Shown here in pieces: positions 24,062 to 32,715 of a DNA stretch of 46,839 nucleotides. The notes beneath the pieces are model-generated. The model was not told the origin of the DNA and did not search any database. It saw only the letters and a list, made by a program, of their open reading frames with translations. The stretch spans positions 1 to 46,839 of the forward strand of contig BQJN01000027.1 in NCBI GenBank assembly GCA_021604725.1, given 5' to 3'. Within the stretch, counting starts at the first letter, position 1. Every line of letters starts with the position of its first letter. This DNA comes from Lysobacteraceae bacterium (GTDB lineage: Bacteria; Pseudomonadota; Gammaproteobacteria; Xanthomonadales; BQJN01). The translations under genes were made by a program, and so were the position numbers.

Positions 24062-25860
24062 TCCGGCACCTGTTGACTTTGCGTGGCCATGATCACCGGT
24101 GGAGATTTTCCGTAGGCCGGATTGTTCCACAAGTCATACATGTACTGTCCACGCGTGGAATCGCCGGGCCCCACAGTTAGCGAGCGGTTGCACATCATGT
24201 TTTCTGCAGGAAACGCATTGTCCACGGCCTCATTCCGCAGGAACTCAATGTAATCCTTTGAGCTGGTTTGGTAGTTTAGGCTAACTTCAACCTCAATCGG
24301 TGTGACGGTGGCCGCAGGAATGGTAAATCCATAGTCGGTATCGTCCCAGTGCACGAGTCGGTCACTTTGCCCTGGCACGGTGGGGTAGTTGTAGCCAACT
24401 GGCGCAACCTCGACGTTACCACCTCCCCTAAACCCATAGGGTGGAATACGGTTGTCCTTGGCAATGCAGTTGTTCAGGACCAGATGAAATTGTTTGTTGC
24501 CATCACCATCAACAACATCACAGCTGTTGGTTCCGAGCAAATTCCACCGCCCCTGCAAGGCCTCGTAGATTTTGGTTTGTCCGCTTGTCGCCAAGTCGCC
24601 AGTTGGCTCATCGAAAACACCGTCCTGCCAGACGATATCACTGTTGCCATCTTTGACCACGACCTGTATCCACATACGACGACCTTCAGCATAGCCGCTG
24701 GGCAGTTTGTGACCAGACTGGTTGACAACACGAACCGATAAGGAGCCCTGACCGGTTGCACTATCGTAAGCGACAGATTCAATACTCAACTCAGCAGCCT
24801 GCTGCAGCATTGCTTCGGCCCACTGCGCCGAGTTCTCCATCTGCATCTCTCGCCCCAGCGCGGCACCGTATTGGCCCTTGATGATGTTGGTCATCCAAAC
24901 GTTGCCGCCGACAAAACGGTGCATCGGCAGATTGCCCTGACGAAAGCCATCTGGAAAGTCTGGAAACCCAAAACAAGCCTTAGCGTTTTCATCTTCGCTG
25001 TCTGGCATGTGACAGCCTTGGCATTGCAGCGTTTGCGTTACGCGATCGGGCGTATCCTGAAACGTATTGGAAAACACAACTTCGGAGAAATCACTTAGCT
25101 TCCACTCGCTGTAAGTGCGATCGTTTGGCATCGCCAGCCCAGTGTCTGCGCCAGTCTCGTCTCTTAAAGTCACAGCGATTCCCGCGGAGGTGTTGGGTGA
25201 CGAAACCTCATGGCATCCCCCGCATAACTCGCTGCTCTCATGTAGCGACGAATAGGCCCACTTGTGAGGTGGTTGATCGTCGCTGTAGGTATAAGGGCCT
25301 TTGCGGCATGGGCCGAAACCATCACCATCTGGGCAGTTGTCATCATTTAGCCAGAGGTTTGCGTTGCCAATGATGAACGGCTCGTCCGCTGGACCGGTGG
25401 GGTCTACTCGGTGACACAAGTGGCAGGTTACACCGGCGAAATCGTTGCTTTTATCATCCAGCTCATCCAGCCCACCACTGAGTTCGCAACCATCCGCACC
25501 ATCGACCGTACCGCCAAAGCCATCTTTGGATACGCGGCCATTTAACCAACCCACTGGTGAGTGACACCTCAGGCAGTAATCTCCAACACCAGGCATGTCG
25601 TTGTTGGCCACATCCAGGGCCGCCCAGAATAACGGGTCGCGAGCCGCGTTCGCCATCATGCTGCCCCGCCAGGTGTCCTGCGGAGAAAACTCTTCACCGC
25701 GCTCGACCGGAAAGGCATCAATGCTGTGGCAGTCCGAGCAATTGCGCGGTTCGGTCATCGGATAAAACAAACCAGGCTGAGTACCATGTGGTGTGAAATC
25801 TACCGGCCCAGCTACCGCGCCAGCTGACCAAACTGCGAACAGGATAAACGTAATTTTCAA
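24058..25860 (-). CDS. secreted pentaheme cytochrome c, paralog 1
   Basis: A 600-residue periplasmic or secreted protein with a signal peptide (1 to about 18) and five CxxCH haem sites: residues 41-45, 96-100, 146-150, 213-217 and 280-284. The C-terminal half (about 300-600) has no haem motif and contains S-G-H-K-L-P-S-G-Y-A-E-G-R-R-M-W-I, a conserved segment of this multiheme family, and ends in a conserved N-M-M-C-N-R-S region. It overlaps the upstream paralog by 4 nt (ATGA) and the downstream lipoprotein likewise. Role inferred: electron carrier for a secreted redox partner, perhaps the amine-oxidase-like protein. No membrane anchor or outer-membrane conduit gene is nearby. Confidence 0.82.
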   Translation of the reverse strand: MKITFILFAVWSAGAVAGPVDFTPHGTQPGLFYPMTEPRNCSDCHSIDAFPVERGEEFSPQDTWRGSMMANAARDPLFWAALDVANNDMPGVGDYCLRCHSPVGWLNGRVSKDGFGGTVDGADGCELSGGLDELDDKSNDFAGVTCHLCHRVDPTGPADEPFIIGNANLWLNDDNCPDGDGFGPCRKGPYTYSDDQPPHKWAYSSLHESSELCGGCHEVSSPNTSAGIAVTLRDETGADTGLAMPNDRTYSEWKLSDFSEVVFSNTFQDTPDRVTQTLQCQGCHMPDSEDENAKACFGFPDFPDGFRQGNLPMHRFVGGNVWMTNIIKGQYGAALGREMQMENSAQWAEAMLQQAAELSIESVAYDSATGQGSLSVRVVNQSGHKLPSGYAEGRRMWIQVVVKDGNSDIVWQDGVFDEPTGDLATSGQTKIYEALQGRWNLLGTNSCDVVDGDGNKQFHLVLNNCIAKDNRIPPYGFRGGGNVEVAPVGYNYPTVPGQSDRLVHWDDTDYGFTIPAATVTPIEVEVSLNYQTSSKDYIEFLRNEAVDNAFPAENMMCNRSLTVGPGDSTRGQYMYDLWNNPAYGKSPPVIMATQSQQVPE

Positions 25861-27635
25861 GGTGCCGTGTCCTCTGAACTTGAGGCCATTTCAACCGGTG
25901 GGGACCGGTCATAGGCCTCCCACAGGTCGTACATAAATTGGCCACGGCTCTTGTCCGCCGGCCCGTCTGACCAGGTACGGTCACACATCGTATTTTCGCT
26001 GGGGAAGCTGTTGTCTATGGCCTGATCGCGAAGAAACTCAATGTATTCTCGACTCGACGTTTGGAAATACAACTTGGCCGTAACCGTCACTGGCAGCGGC
26101 GTTGCGGCCGGTACCGCAATGGCGTAACTGGTTTCATCGTAGTTCACCAAGGTGCCATCCGGATTGCTCGGGTAGCTGTAACCTACCGGCTGGGTCTCAA
26201 AATCATTGGCACCGGTAAATCCTAGCGGTGGAATGCGGTTGTCCAAAGCAATGCAATCGCTCAAGACAAAGTGAAACTGGCGCCTATTGGATCCATCATG
26301 AGTCACACAAGTCGACGAGTCGCTGTCCCACTCGCCGTGCACGACCTCGTATAGCTTGGCCTGGCCATCAATCGTAAGTTCACCCGTGGCGCCGTTGTAA
26401 GCAGCCGATTCGAAGATGACGGCATCATTGTTGTCACGGGCTTCAACATGAATCCACATGCGTCGCCCTTCGGCGTAACCGGTTGGCAGTTTGTGACCAG
26501 AGAGATTGGTGACCTTGACAGTAACCGGCAAAACGTCCGCCGCGATCGTACCAAGCGTCACATCTAACTCGGCTGCGGACTGCAGCAGTTCGGTGGCCCA
26601 TTGCGTTGTGTTGTCAAAGGCTGTCTCACGATCCAATTGACCCGGGCCACCATACTCGCCCTTGAGTACCTGCGGTATCCAGGTGTTGCCGCCGACCAGG
26701 CGGTGAACGGGCAATTCACCGGTGCGCCGACCGGGCGCATCGAAAACACAAGCCAACGCGTCGGGGTCTTCACTGACTGGCATATGGCAACTCTGACAAG
26801 TCTGGCCTTTAGAGATGGCCGGCGCGGTGGTCGATTGGTCACCAAGCCGGTCATCAAAGATCAAATCGGCAAACAGGCTCTGTTGCCATTCGCTATAGGT
26901 GCGTTCGACTGGAAACGCGATGCCGGTGTCGGTTCCATCGGCCAAAATCAAGGTCTTGAGCACGCCCTCGTCCGTTTCCGGGGAGCTGACATCGTGGCAA
27001 GTACCACAGAACTGGCCTTCTGCGACAAACGATGACTTCACCCAGGCATGCGGCGGTGTCGACCCGCCACCGTCTGTGTAGTCGTACGGGCCCTTGCGGC
27101 AAGGTTCACCGGCTCCATCGCAATCTTCATCGTCCAACCAAAAGTCGCCGCCGGTACGATGCGCCTCGCCTGCCGGGCCTTCTGGGTCGAGGCGATGGCA
27201 AAACTGGCAGCTCACGCCCTGGTAGTCATTGGCAGAGCTATCGGCCGATATCAGGTCGCCGGTCAAGTCACAGCCGTCCTCGCCTCCAATGCCATTCTTG
27301 ACCCGCCCAGCTAGCCATCCATTTGGGGTATGGCACCGCAGGCAAAAATCACCTGCTCCAGGAAAGTCGTTGTTCGCAATGTCCAGGGCCGCCCAAAACA
27401 GCGGATCACGTGTGGCATTGGCCATCAGCGACCCGGACCAGCTACCCCAGGGCATGAACGCGTAGTAATCGGGCTGTGAAACATCCTGATGGCAGCCATT
27501 ACAACTGGCAGCACCAACCATAGAATAGTTCAGACCCGGCTGGGTGCCGTGTGGCGTGAAGTCGATTGCATGCGCCAAGCCAGCTACCGACAATAATGTC
27601 CATGCGGCGAGCTTCCGCACCCCTGTCACTTTCAT
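25857..27635 (-). CDS. secreted pentaheme cytochrome c, paralog 2
   Basis: A 592-residue paralog of the downstream cytochrome with the same layout. It has a signal peptide (about 1-23, L-A-H-A), the shared start D-F-T-P-H-G-T-Q-P-G, five CxxCH sites at 45-49, 98-102, 143-147, 210-214 and 280-284, and S-G-H-K-L-P-T-G-Y-A-E-G-R-R-M-W-I in the C-terminal half. Spacing of the haem sites is almost identical between the two, so they arose by tandem duplication. It starts 9 nt after the preceding large secreted protein. Confidence 0.83.
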   Translation of the reverse strand: MKVTGVRKLAAWTLLSVAGLAHAIDFTPHGTQPGLNYSMVGAASCNGCHQDVSQPDYYAFMPWGSWSGSLMANATRDPLFWAALDIANNDFPGAGDFCLRCHTPNGWLAGRVKNGIGGEDGCDLTGDLISADSSANDYQGVSCQFCHRLDPEGPAGEAHRTGGDFWLDDEDCDGAGEPCRKGPYDYTDGGGSTPPHAWVKSSFVAEGQFCGTCHDVSSPETDEGVLKTLILADGTDTGIAFPVERTYSEWQQSLFADLIFDDRLGDQSTTAPAISKGQTCQSCHMPVSEDPDALACVFDAPGRRTGELPVHRLVGGNTWIPQVLKGEYGGPGQLDRETAFDNTTQWATELLQSAAELDVTLGTIAADVLPVTVKVTNLSGHKLPTGYAEGRRMWIHVEARDNNDAVIFESAAYNGATGELTIDGQAKLYEVVHGEWDSDSSTCVTHDGSNRRQFHFVLSDCIALDNRIPPLGFTGANDFETQPVGYSYPSNPDGTLVNYDETSYAIAVPAATPLPVTVTAKLYFQTSSREYIEFLRDQAIDNSFPSENTMCDRTWSDGPADKSRGQFMYDLWEAYDRSPPVEMASSSEDTAP

Positions 27636-27644
27636 CGCTGGGGA

Positions 27645-29423
27645 TCAGTCGAAGTTATTTGCGAAAATCTGGTCACCCAACCCAGACGGGGCGACCGTTT
27701 CTACTTCGTATGTCGTCGTTCCATTGCCCGCGGTGATGGTCGCCGTCGAAGCGACCGGCACATCCGGGCTGAGGAAGCTGAATGTCACCATACGACCCCA
27801 CTTGAGGTTGTCCTCGGCAACTGTTGGCGCAAACGCGAAAACATTGTCGGTCAGGTCTGCGGTCCAGTCGGCGGTTGTCGCCGCATAAGGAGCAGCGAAT
27901 TGGTAATCAGAGAATGCTGCACCAAGACCACCCGGAATCTCAACATGAGAGACTTCGCCGTTGAAATCAAAAGCCATCAACGCATAGTTGTAGCGGAACA
28001 TGTCACCTTCAACGACTACGTTCACGCCGAGCTTCATGCTGCCGGCCCCACCAGTTGGCACAAGCGCATTGATCTGGGTTGATGTTCCCTTAGTGGCAGG
28101 AATCCAGTAGTCAAACACGGGGCCATCGCTATATGGCGTTAAACCTGCACCGTTGGTCCAGGTAAAGCTCTGCGAAGGATCAACACCGCGAAACCCCATC
28201 GTATTGAAAATATTGATGTCATCACGAACAACGTACCAGGCCTGGAACAAGTATTCGGCATCTGGATCGGAAACGTCAGACGACAACATGGTCATGCGTC
28301 GATCGTAAGCATCGCCGGTGGGCGGTGCATCGGAGTTGCCGTCTCCACTAACTTCGCCAGCACACTGTCCAACGCCCGGCACTGGAGAATCGTCCCAAGC
28401 GGAACCACAACGACGCCATATCCCCTTGTCGGGATCTATAAACTGGCGGAACCCCAGGCTGCCGCGACTCTCATTGGTACCAACGCCGTAAGTATCTTCG
28501 CAACCCAACCAAAGAATATGCCCACCAGAACAGTCGCAAGCGGTGTTTACTGTAAAGAACGCATGCTTAACTTCAGAGAAACCCACCTGGTCAAGGCGGC
28601 CATCCTTTAGCTTGTACATCGACCAAACCAGGAATGGGTGTTGGTCGTTGTTGTAAGGTGGGTTGCCATCATCAAACTTGGTCCACCAGGGAACATCGGC
28701 CGTTCCTTCATTGACCAAGGTGGCGGAAGGCGTCGCCGCAACCAATCCACCGCTTTCGGCGGTCTGCTGGACTGAATTGATTGAAACCAAACCCACATCA
28801 GCCTCAAACCCGGGATCGGTTGGCCAGTTCGGGTTGGTACAAGCGCCTTCGATTTGGTTGTTCTGGCTGACATCAACGGCCACTTCGATATCCAACGCAC
28901 CGGGCACGAAGTCGACGGCATCTTTGTGTCCAATCGCTTCTGCTAGCCAGGGCGTGACACTCAAATCCATGTTGCGTAATGCCATGGATCCCTTTTCCAC
29001 ATCCATCAGCAAGTGTGTGTGTGTCGCTCTGAAAACATGATTTCCGTTTGCATCAAATAGATCTAATTCGAGCGAATCCTGGGCGACTGGTCGAACAGTC
29101 AGTTGACTGAAGTCGATGGTGGCGACTTGGCCAACCAGCTTCGGGCCGCCACTAAACTTAAGCTCCCCCGAGTCATAGCTGTTGAAGTTTCCGTTGACCG
29201 CGGAGATTTTGAAGCCACCGGCCATGGTCCCAATCGCCTTCGCACTGCGATATTCAGGGTCGAAATGGTCCGAAGTTCTGCCCTGCAAGGTCAGGCCCAT
29301 GCGCTCCAGATGACCCTCATTGAAAGAAAAGACTGCCGATCCACCCCAAACATTCCATTGCTCTGTGGCACTAACGATCGAACAGGCCATAAATACGCAA
29401 AAACCGACGGCAAAACGCTTCAT
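27645..29423 (-). CDS. large secreted protein of unknown function, first gene of the cytochrome operon
   Basis: A 592-residue exported protein, signal peptide about 1-19 (S-I-V-S-A). A central cysteine-rich segment reads F-F-T-V-N-T-A-C-D-C-S-G-G-H followed by L-G-C-E-D-T-Y-G-V-G-T-N, then N-E-S-R-G-S-L-G. Similar C-D-Y/T-N-x-S-x-x-x-L-G segments occur in uncharacterised secreted proteins, and I cannot name the family. The C-terminus ends G-L-G-D-Q-I-F-A-N-N-F-D, the IFxxxF-type tail also seen on the last gene of the operon. The start at 29423 is chosen because the signal peptide begins there. The gene lies 79 nt after dapE on the same strand. TATACT at about 29454-29459 could be a -10. Confidence 0.75.
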   Translation of the reverse strand: MKRFAVGFCVFMACSIVSATEQWNVWGGSAVFSFNEGHLERMGLTLQGRTSDHFDPEYRSAKAIGTMAGGFKISAVNGNFNSYDSGELKFSGGPKLVGQVATIDFSQLTVRPVAQDSLELDLFDANGNHVFRATHTHLLMDVEKGSMALRNMDLSVTPWLAEAIGHKDAVDFVPGALDIEVAVDVSQNNQIEGACTNPNWPTDPGFEADVGLVSINSVQQTAESGGLVAATPSATLVNEGTADVPWWTKFDDGNPPYNNDQHPFLVWSMYKLKDGRLDQVGFSEVKHAFFTVNTACDCSGGHILWLGCEDTYGVGTNESRGSLGFRQFIDPDKGIWRRCGSAWDDSPVPGVGQCAGEVSGDGNSDAPPTGDAYDRRMTMLSSDVSDPDAEYLFQAWYVVRDDINIFNTMGFRGVDPSQSFTWTNGAGLTPYSDGPVFDYWIPATKGTSTQINALVPTGGAGSMKLGVNVVVEGDMFRYNYALMAFDFNGEVSHVEIPGGLGAAFSDYQFAAPYAATTADWTADLTDNVFAFAPTVAEDNLKWGRMVTFSFLSPDVPVASTATITAGNGTTTYEVETVAPSGLGDQIFANNFD

Positions 29424-29502
29424 AACGAGCCCATAACCCCAGAAATCAGCGGCCAAGTATAGCTCAACTAATGTGCAGGTCTTGTGAAGCAGATCAAATC
29501 TG

Positions 29503-30621
29503 TCAGATTAATTGTCTGGCGCTGTCAAAATATACCGAAACCAAGCGCTCCAAATCACTGCAGTCAACGCATTCGTTTACTTTATGGATGGTGGCGTTGA
29601 TCGGCCCTAGTTCCACCACCTGCGAACCAGTGGGTGCAACGAATCGCCCGTCTGAAGTACCCCCACCCGTATCTTCGACGGCCGGCCCAAGCCCCTGCGC
29701 GCTGAGAGACGACTGCACCGCATCAATCAGATCACGGCTCGTCGTTACAAAGGGGGCTCCCGATGGTCGCCACTGCAGATCAAACCGCAACTGGTGCTGG
29801 CGAAAAATGGCTTCAACTCGTTCTTGCAATCGCGTTGCCGGCGATACCGGGCCATGACGAAAGTTGAAGGTGACCGTCACACTCCCCGGAATAATATTGT
29901 CGGCACCGGTGCCCGCTTCAATATTCGAAATCTGAAACCCGGTGGGTGGAAACTGGTCGTCGCCCTCATCCCAAACCTCTTCGCTCAACGCCTGAAGCGC
30001 CGGCAATACGCTATGAACCGCATTGCTGGCGAGCTTGGGATAGGCAACATGACCCTGCACGCCATGCGCGGTGAGCGTTGCATTCAAGGAGCCTCGGCGA
30101 CCCACTCGAATGACGTCACCCAGCGTTGCTTTGCTGGAAGGCTCACCGACCAGACAGTAATCAATGACTTCACCACGAGCCGCAAGGGTTGGCATCAATT
30201 TGCGAATACCATCCTGTGCAGGCCCTTCTTCATCGCTGGTCAGCAATAATCCAACGGAGCCCTCCCTCGGCTCCCTGGCCAGGCGCTCCAGCGCGATGAC
30301 CATCGCTGCCACCGAGCCCTTCATATCGGCGGCGCCGCGGCCAAACAAATGGCCATCTTTGATCACAGGCTTAAATGGGTCTGTAGTCCAGTCATCAAGC
30401 GGGCCAGTGGGCACGACGTCGCTGTGCCCAAGAAACATCATTAGCGGGCCTTCACTGCCCAGCCGGGCATACAGATTGTCGACTTCACCAAAGCGGTGAT
30501 GCTCAACCTTGTAGCCGGCTGCTGCCAGGCGGTCAGCGATCAGTGATTGACAACCGGCGTCGTCCGGCGTCACCGAGGGTCGCCGAACCAACTCAATCGC
30601 TAGATCAACGACTTCGCTCAA
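29503..30621 (-). CDS. dapE: succinyl-diaminopimelate desuccinylase
   Basis: DapE hydrolyses N-succinyl-LL-diaminopimelate in the lysine/peptidoglycan pathway; it is a dinuclear zinc M20 enzyme. The 372-residue length is usual. Visible metal and catalytic motifs are G-H-S-D-V-V-P-T-G (His, Asp), G-A-A-D-M-K-G (bridging Asp) and T-S-D-E-E-G-P-A (Glu pair). The start overlaps the yffB-like stop by 4 nt. dapD of the same pathway lies about 4 kb upstream behind an inserted gene block. Confidence 0.95.
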   Translation of the reverse strand: MSEVVDLAIELVRRPSVTPDDAGCQSLIADRLAAAGYKVEHHRFGEVDNLYARLGSEGPLMMFLGHSDVVPTGPLDDWTTDPFKPVIKDGHLFGRGAADMKGSVAAMVIALERLAREPREGSVGLLLTSDEEGPAQDGIRKLMPTLAARGEVIDYCLVGEPSSKATLGDVIRVGRRGSLNATLTAHGVQGHVAYPKLASNAVHSVLPALQALSEEVWDEGDDQFPPTGFQISNIEAGTGADNIIPGSVTVTFNFRHGPVSPATRLQERVEAIFRQHQLRFDLQWRPSGAPFVTTSRDLIDAVQSSLSAQGLGPAVEDTGGGTSDGRFVAPTGSQVVELGPINATIHKVNECVDCSDLERLVSVYFDSARQLI

Positions 30622-30959
30622 GACAAAAGCTCGGCATAGGCCAATTCGTCATACCCAACCATGACTTTGTCGCCGACCACCAACACCGGGCGTTTGATCA
30701 ATGTTGGGTGTTCAACCAGCAAGCCGACCGGATCACTGGCCGCACGTACGCGATCAGCATCGGACAACTGCCGCCAGGTGGTACTGCGCGTGTTCAGCAC
30801 TTTGGCTCCCAACTCAGCGACCCATTGCGCCACCTGGTCCTGATCAGGCCCGTGCTCGCGAATATCGCGAAACTCATACTCAACCTCCTCCGCAATTAAC
30901 CACTTGGTGGCCTTGCGGCAGGAATCACAGTTTTTCAGGCCGTATAGGGTTGCGGGCAT
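30618..30959 (-). CDS. Spx/ArsC-like thioredoxin-fold protein (YffB family)
   Basis: A 113-residue protein beginning M-P-A-T-L-Y-G-L-K-N-C-D-S-C-R-K-A, with the CxxC motif of the ArsC/Spx fold, and containing R-P-V-L-V-V-G-D-K. It overlaps dapE (ATGA), the same pairing as E. coli yffB-dapE. The reaction is not established; relatives may act on glutathione-linked thiols. The start at 30959 is chosen because the fold begins at once; the frame to 31079 adds a basic tail without support. Confidence 0.88.
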   Translation of the reverse strand: MPATLYGLKNCDSCRKATKWLIAEEVEYEFRDIREHGPDQDQVAQWVAELGAKVLNTRSTTWRQLSDADRVRAASDPVGLLVEHPTLIKRPVLVVGDKVMVGYDELAYAELLS

Positions 30960-31190
30960 TGCATAGTCCTGGATTGCTCTACTCAGCCGTCGATTGTAAC
31001 GCCTTCGGTAGAACGTTGTGTGGCAATTACTTTGCCAGATGAGCCTTGCAATAGCTCGCGCAGGGCCACCACATGACACGACAACCTACAGCGTTTGGGC
31101 GAACCTGCGCTGGAGCCCCATAGCAGACATTTGAGTGACCCAATCAGCAGACTCGTTTGATTGTGTTCCAAACGCACCCATTTAAGGAGC

Positions 31191-31727
31191 ATGATGCAGA
31201 TCGGGAAGCAGCTCGTTAAACTTGTATCCATTGCAGCGGTTCTGCTGCTCATCAACGGACCGGCAGCAGCACTTAGCCTTGGCAAGTACGACTTTGAGGC
31301 AATCTTTGCCAGCGCAGATGCCGCGCTGATCGTCCGCGTCGTCGACAAGCAGGAAGGCACTTGTGTATTTCGCTATACAGGAGATGTCGAATTTACATTG
31401 AAAGGCGGCGATTGGCTGCGATCTCCGACCGTTTCCTTTGGCCCGTACCGAGGGTTGGAAGCCGGCGGCCGCTATCTGATCTTTCTACAACACAAAACCG
31501 GCTTCACCGAGCGTTTCCACGGCGAGTTTCCTGAGGAGTGTACGGATGCATTGCCAACACTCACCTTCAGTCATTGGGTCCACCCATGGTTTGAGTTGCA
31601 TGACAACAACAGACTGGTCATCGACCCTGGCAAAATGAAGCACCTGACACTGCCCAACGGACGTTTCAACTACAACACCTACCTCAAGCACCTGCCCTAC
31701 CTCGACCCACCGAAGCCCGCCCGATGA
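31191..31727 (+). CDS. secreted protein of unknown function
   Basis: About 178 residues, signal peptide about 1-28 (hydrophobic L-V-S-I-A-A-V-L-L-L-I then G-P-A-A-A). A good ribosome site AAGGAG (31183-31188) precedes the ATG pair at 31191/31194. The mature part has two cysteines, a beta-rich middle with Y-L-I-F-L and no motif I can name; similar OB-like tissue-inhibitor-type folds exist but this is only an impression. It overlaps the next gene by ATGA, so both are co-translated. It is divergent from yffB. Confidence 0.7.
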   Translation: MMQIGKQLVKLVSIAAVLLLINGPAAALSLGKYDFEAIFASADAALIVRVVDKQEGTCVFRYTGDVEFTLKGGDWLRSPTVSFGPYRGLEAGGRYLIFLQHKTGFTERFHGEFPEECTDALPTLTFSHWVHPWFELHDNNRLVIDPGKMKHLTLPNGRFNYNTYLKHLPYLDPPKPAR

Positions 31728-32227
31728 CACACTCAGGTTGGCCAGTGAAAAAAGCAAGCCGATGCTTAACCGTGATGGTAGCTGCCGCCTTACTTCTGTC
31801 AGGCGGGTGCTCCGATCCTGGAAAGGAGGCGTGTGACAGAGTTACTTCTGTAGCCGAAGACCCTGGCAAGGTCGAATATTTGAAGGAGTGGATAGAGGAA
31901 CGAACATCTGAACCAGAGTTCTTGGTTCATATGGGCAAGCTTGGCTTGTCAAATGCACCGGATGATCCAAGGCATTTTGAACAACTCAGATTGGATACGG
32001 AGTTGCTGGGTATCGACCAGCGATACGCGTTCGTATGGCTCCATGGGGATGTGGGTCGTGGTGATGATTTGTTTGAGAGGTCGACGATAAAGTATGTTGA
32101 AATTGGAGAGGGCAGAAGCAGTTTGATTGTATTGGTGGGTGAGGGAGTCGATGGAATCGAGGGAATAGATCGAGTTCGAGACAACCTTCGAATCGTGAGC
32201 GAAGATGTGGTGGTCTTGTGTCGTTGA
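31724..32227 (+). CDS. putative lipoprotein of unknown function
   Basis: 167 residues with lipobox L-L-S-G-G-C (Cys29 lipidated). The ATG overlaps the previous stop; an alternative internal start would be GTG near 31745. The body has charged helices (K-E-W-I-E-E-R-T) and a Gly/Asp/Val-rich end. Not recognised. The base composition at the 3' end (32080-32220) is AT- and G-rich, unlike its neighbours, which may mean recent transfer. Confidence 0.65.
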   Translation: MTHSGWPVKKASRCLTVMVAAALLLSGGCSDPGKEACDRVTSVAEDPGKVEYLKEWIEERTSEPEFLVHMGKLGLSNAPDDPRHFEQLRLDTELLGIDQRYAFVWLHGDVGRGDDLFERSTIKYVEIGEGRSSLIVLVGEGVDGIEGIDRVRDNLRIVSEDVVVLCR

Positions 32228-32401
32228 GATGAAGATCAGAAGCTAACCACAAACTCCCAGTTTCGCCGGTGCGTTTACATTCATGTTCGGGCTGTCTTTT
32301 GACCTTGGAGACTGGGTTAGTCGCGACGAAAAATCGAAAAGAGTCGATTGAGCCGAGGAGAGGTCAGCCGTTCATATCGTTTCGGCGAAAGAGTGGAGAG
32401 T

Positions 32402-32704
32402 ATGAAATACAAACACTTCCTCATATTGCTGCTTCTAAGTGGCGCTGCGGTATTTTTGGTGTCGACGCTTTCAAGCCCACCAATGCCTTTTCCATTGTTC
32501 GCCTTGTTTATTATCGGCTATGGGTCGGACATTTGCTTCCGCTACCTTAGCCGAATGACGATGCAGATAGGTTTTGGTCCGATCGTTCCCTACGACGACC
32601 AAGACGAAGACAAAAAAGGCCAGCGAATTCTGTATTTGTTGGCCGGTATTGTATTGCTGATCATTGGGTTGACTTTACTGGTGAAGGCGTGGAGCACTAC
32701 TTAA
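32402..32704 (+). CDS. small membrane protein of unknown function
   Basis: 100 residues with three predicted membrane segments (about 5-22, 29-46 and 78-97) and an acidic loop D-D-Q-D-E-D-K-K between the second and third. The start at 32402 is chosen since GGAGAG lies just upstream and the hydrophobic segment begins at once. Its stop lies 11 nt from the convergent mgtE stop. Confidence 0.6.
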   Translation: MKYKHFLILLLLSGAAVFLVSTLSSPPMPFPLFALFIIGYGSDICFRYLSRMTMQIGFGPIVPYDDQDEDKKGQRILYLLAGIVLLIIGLTLLVKAWSTT

Positions 32705-32715
32705 ACAGCCCCTGC

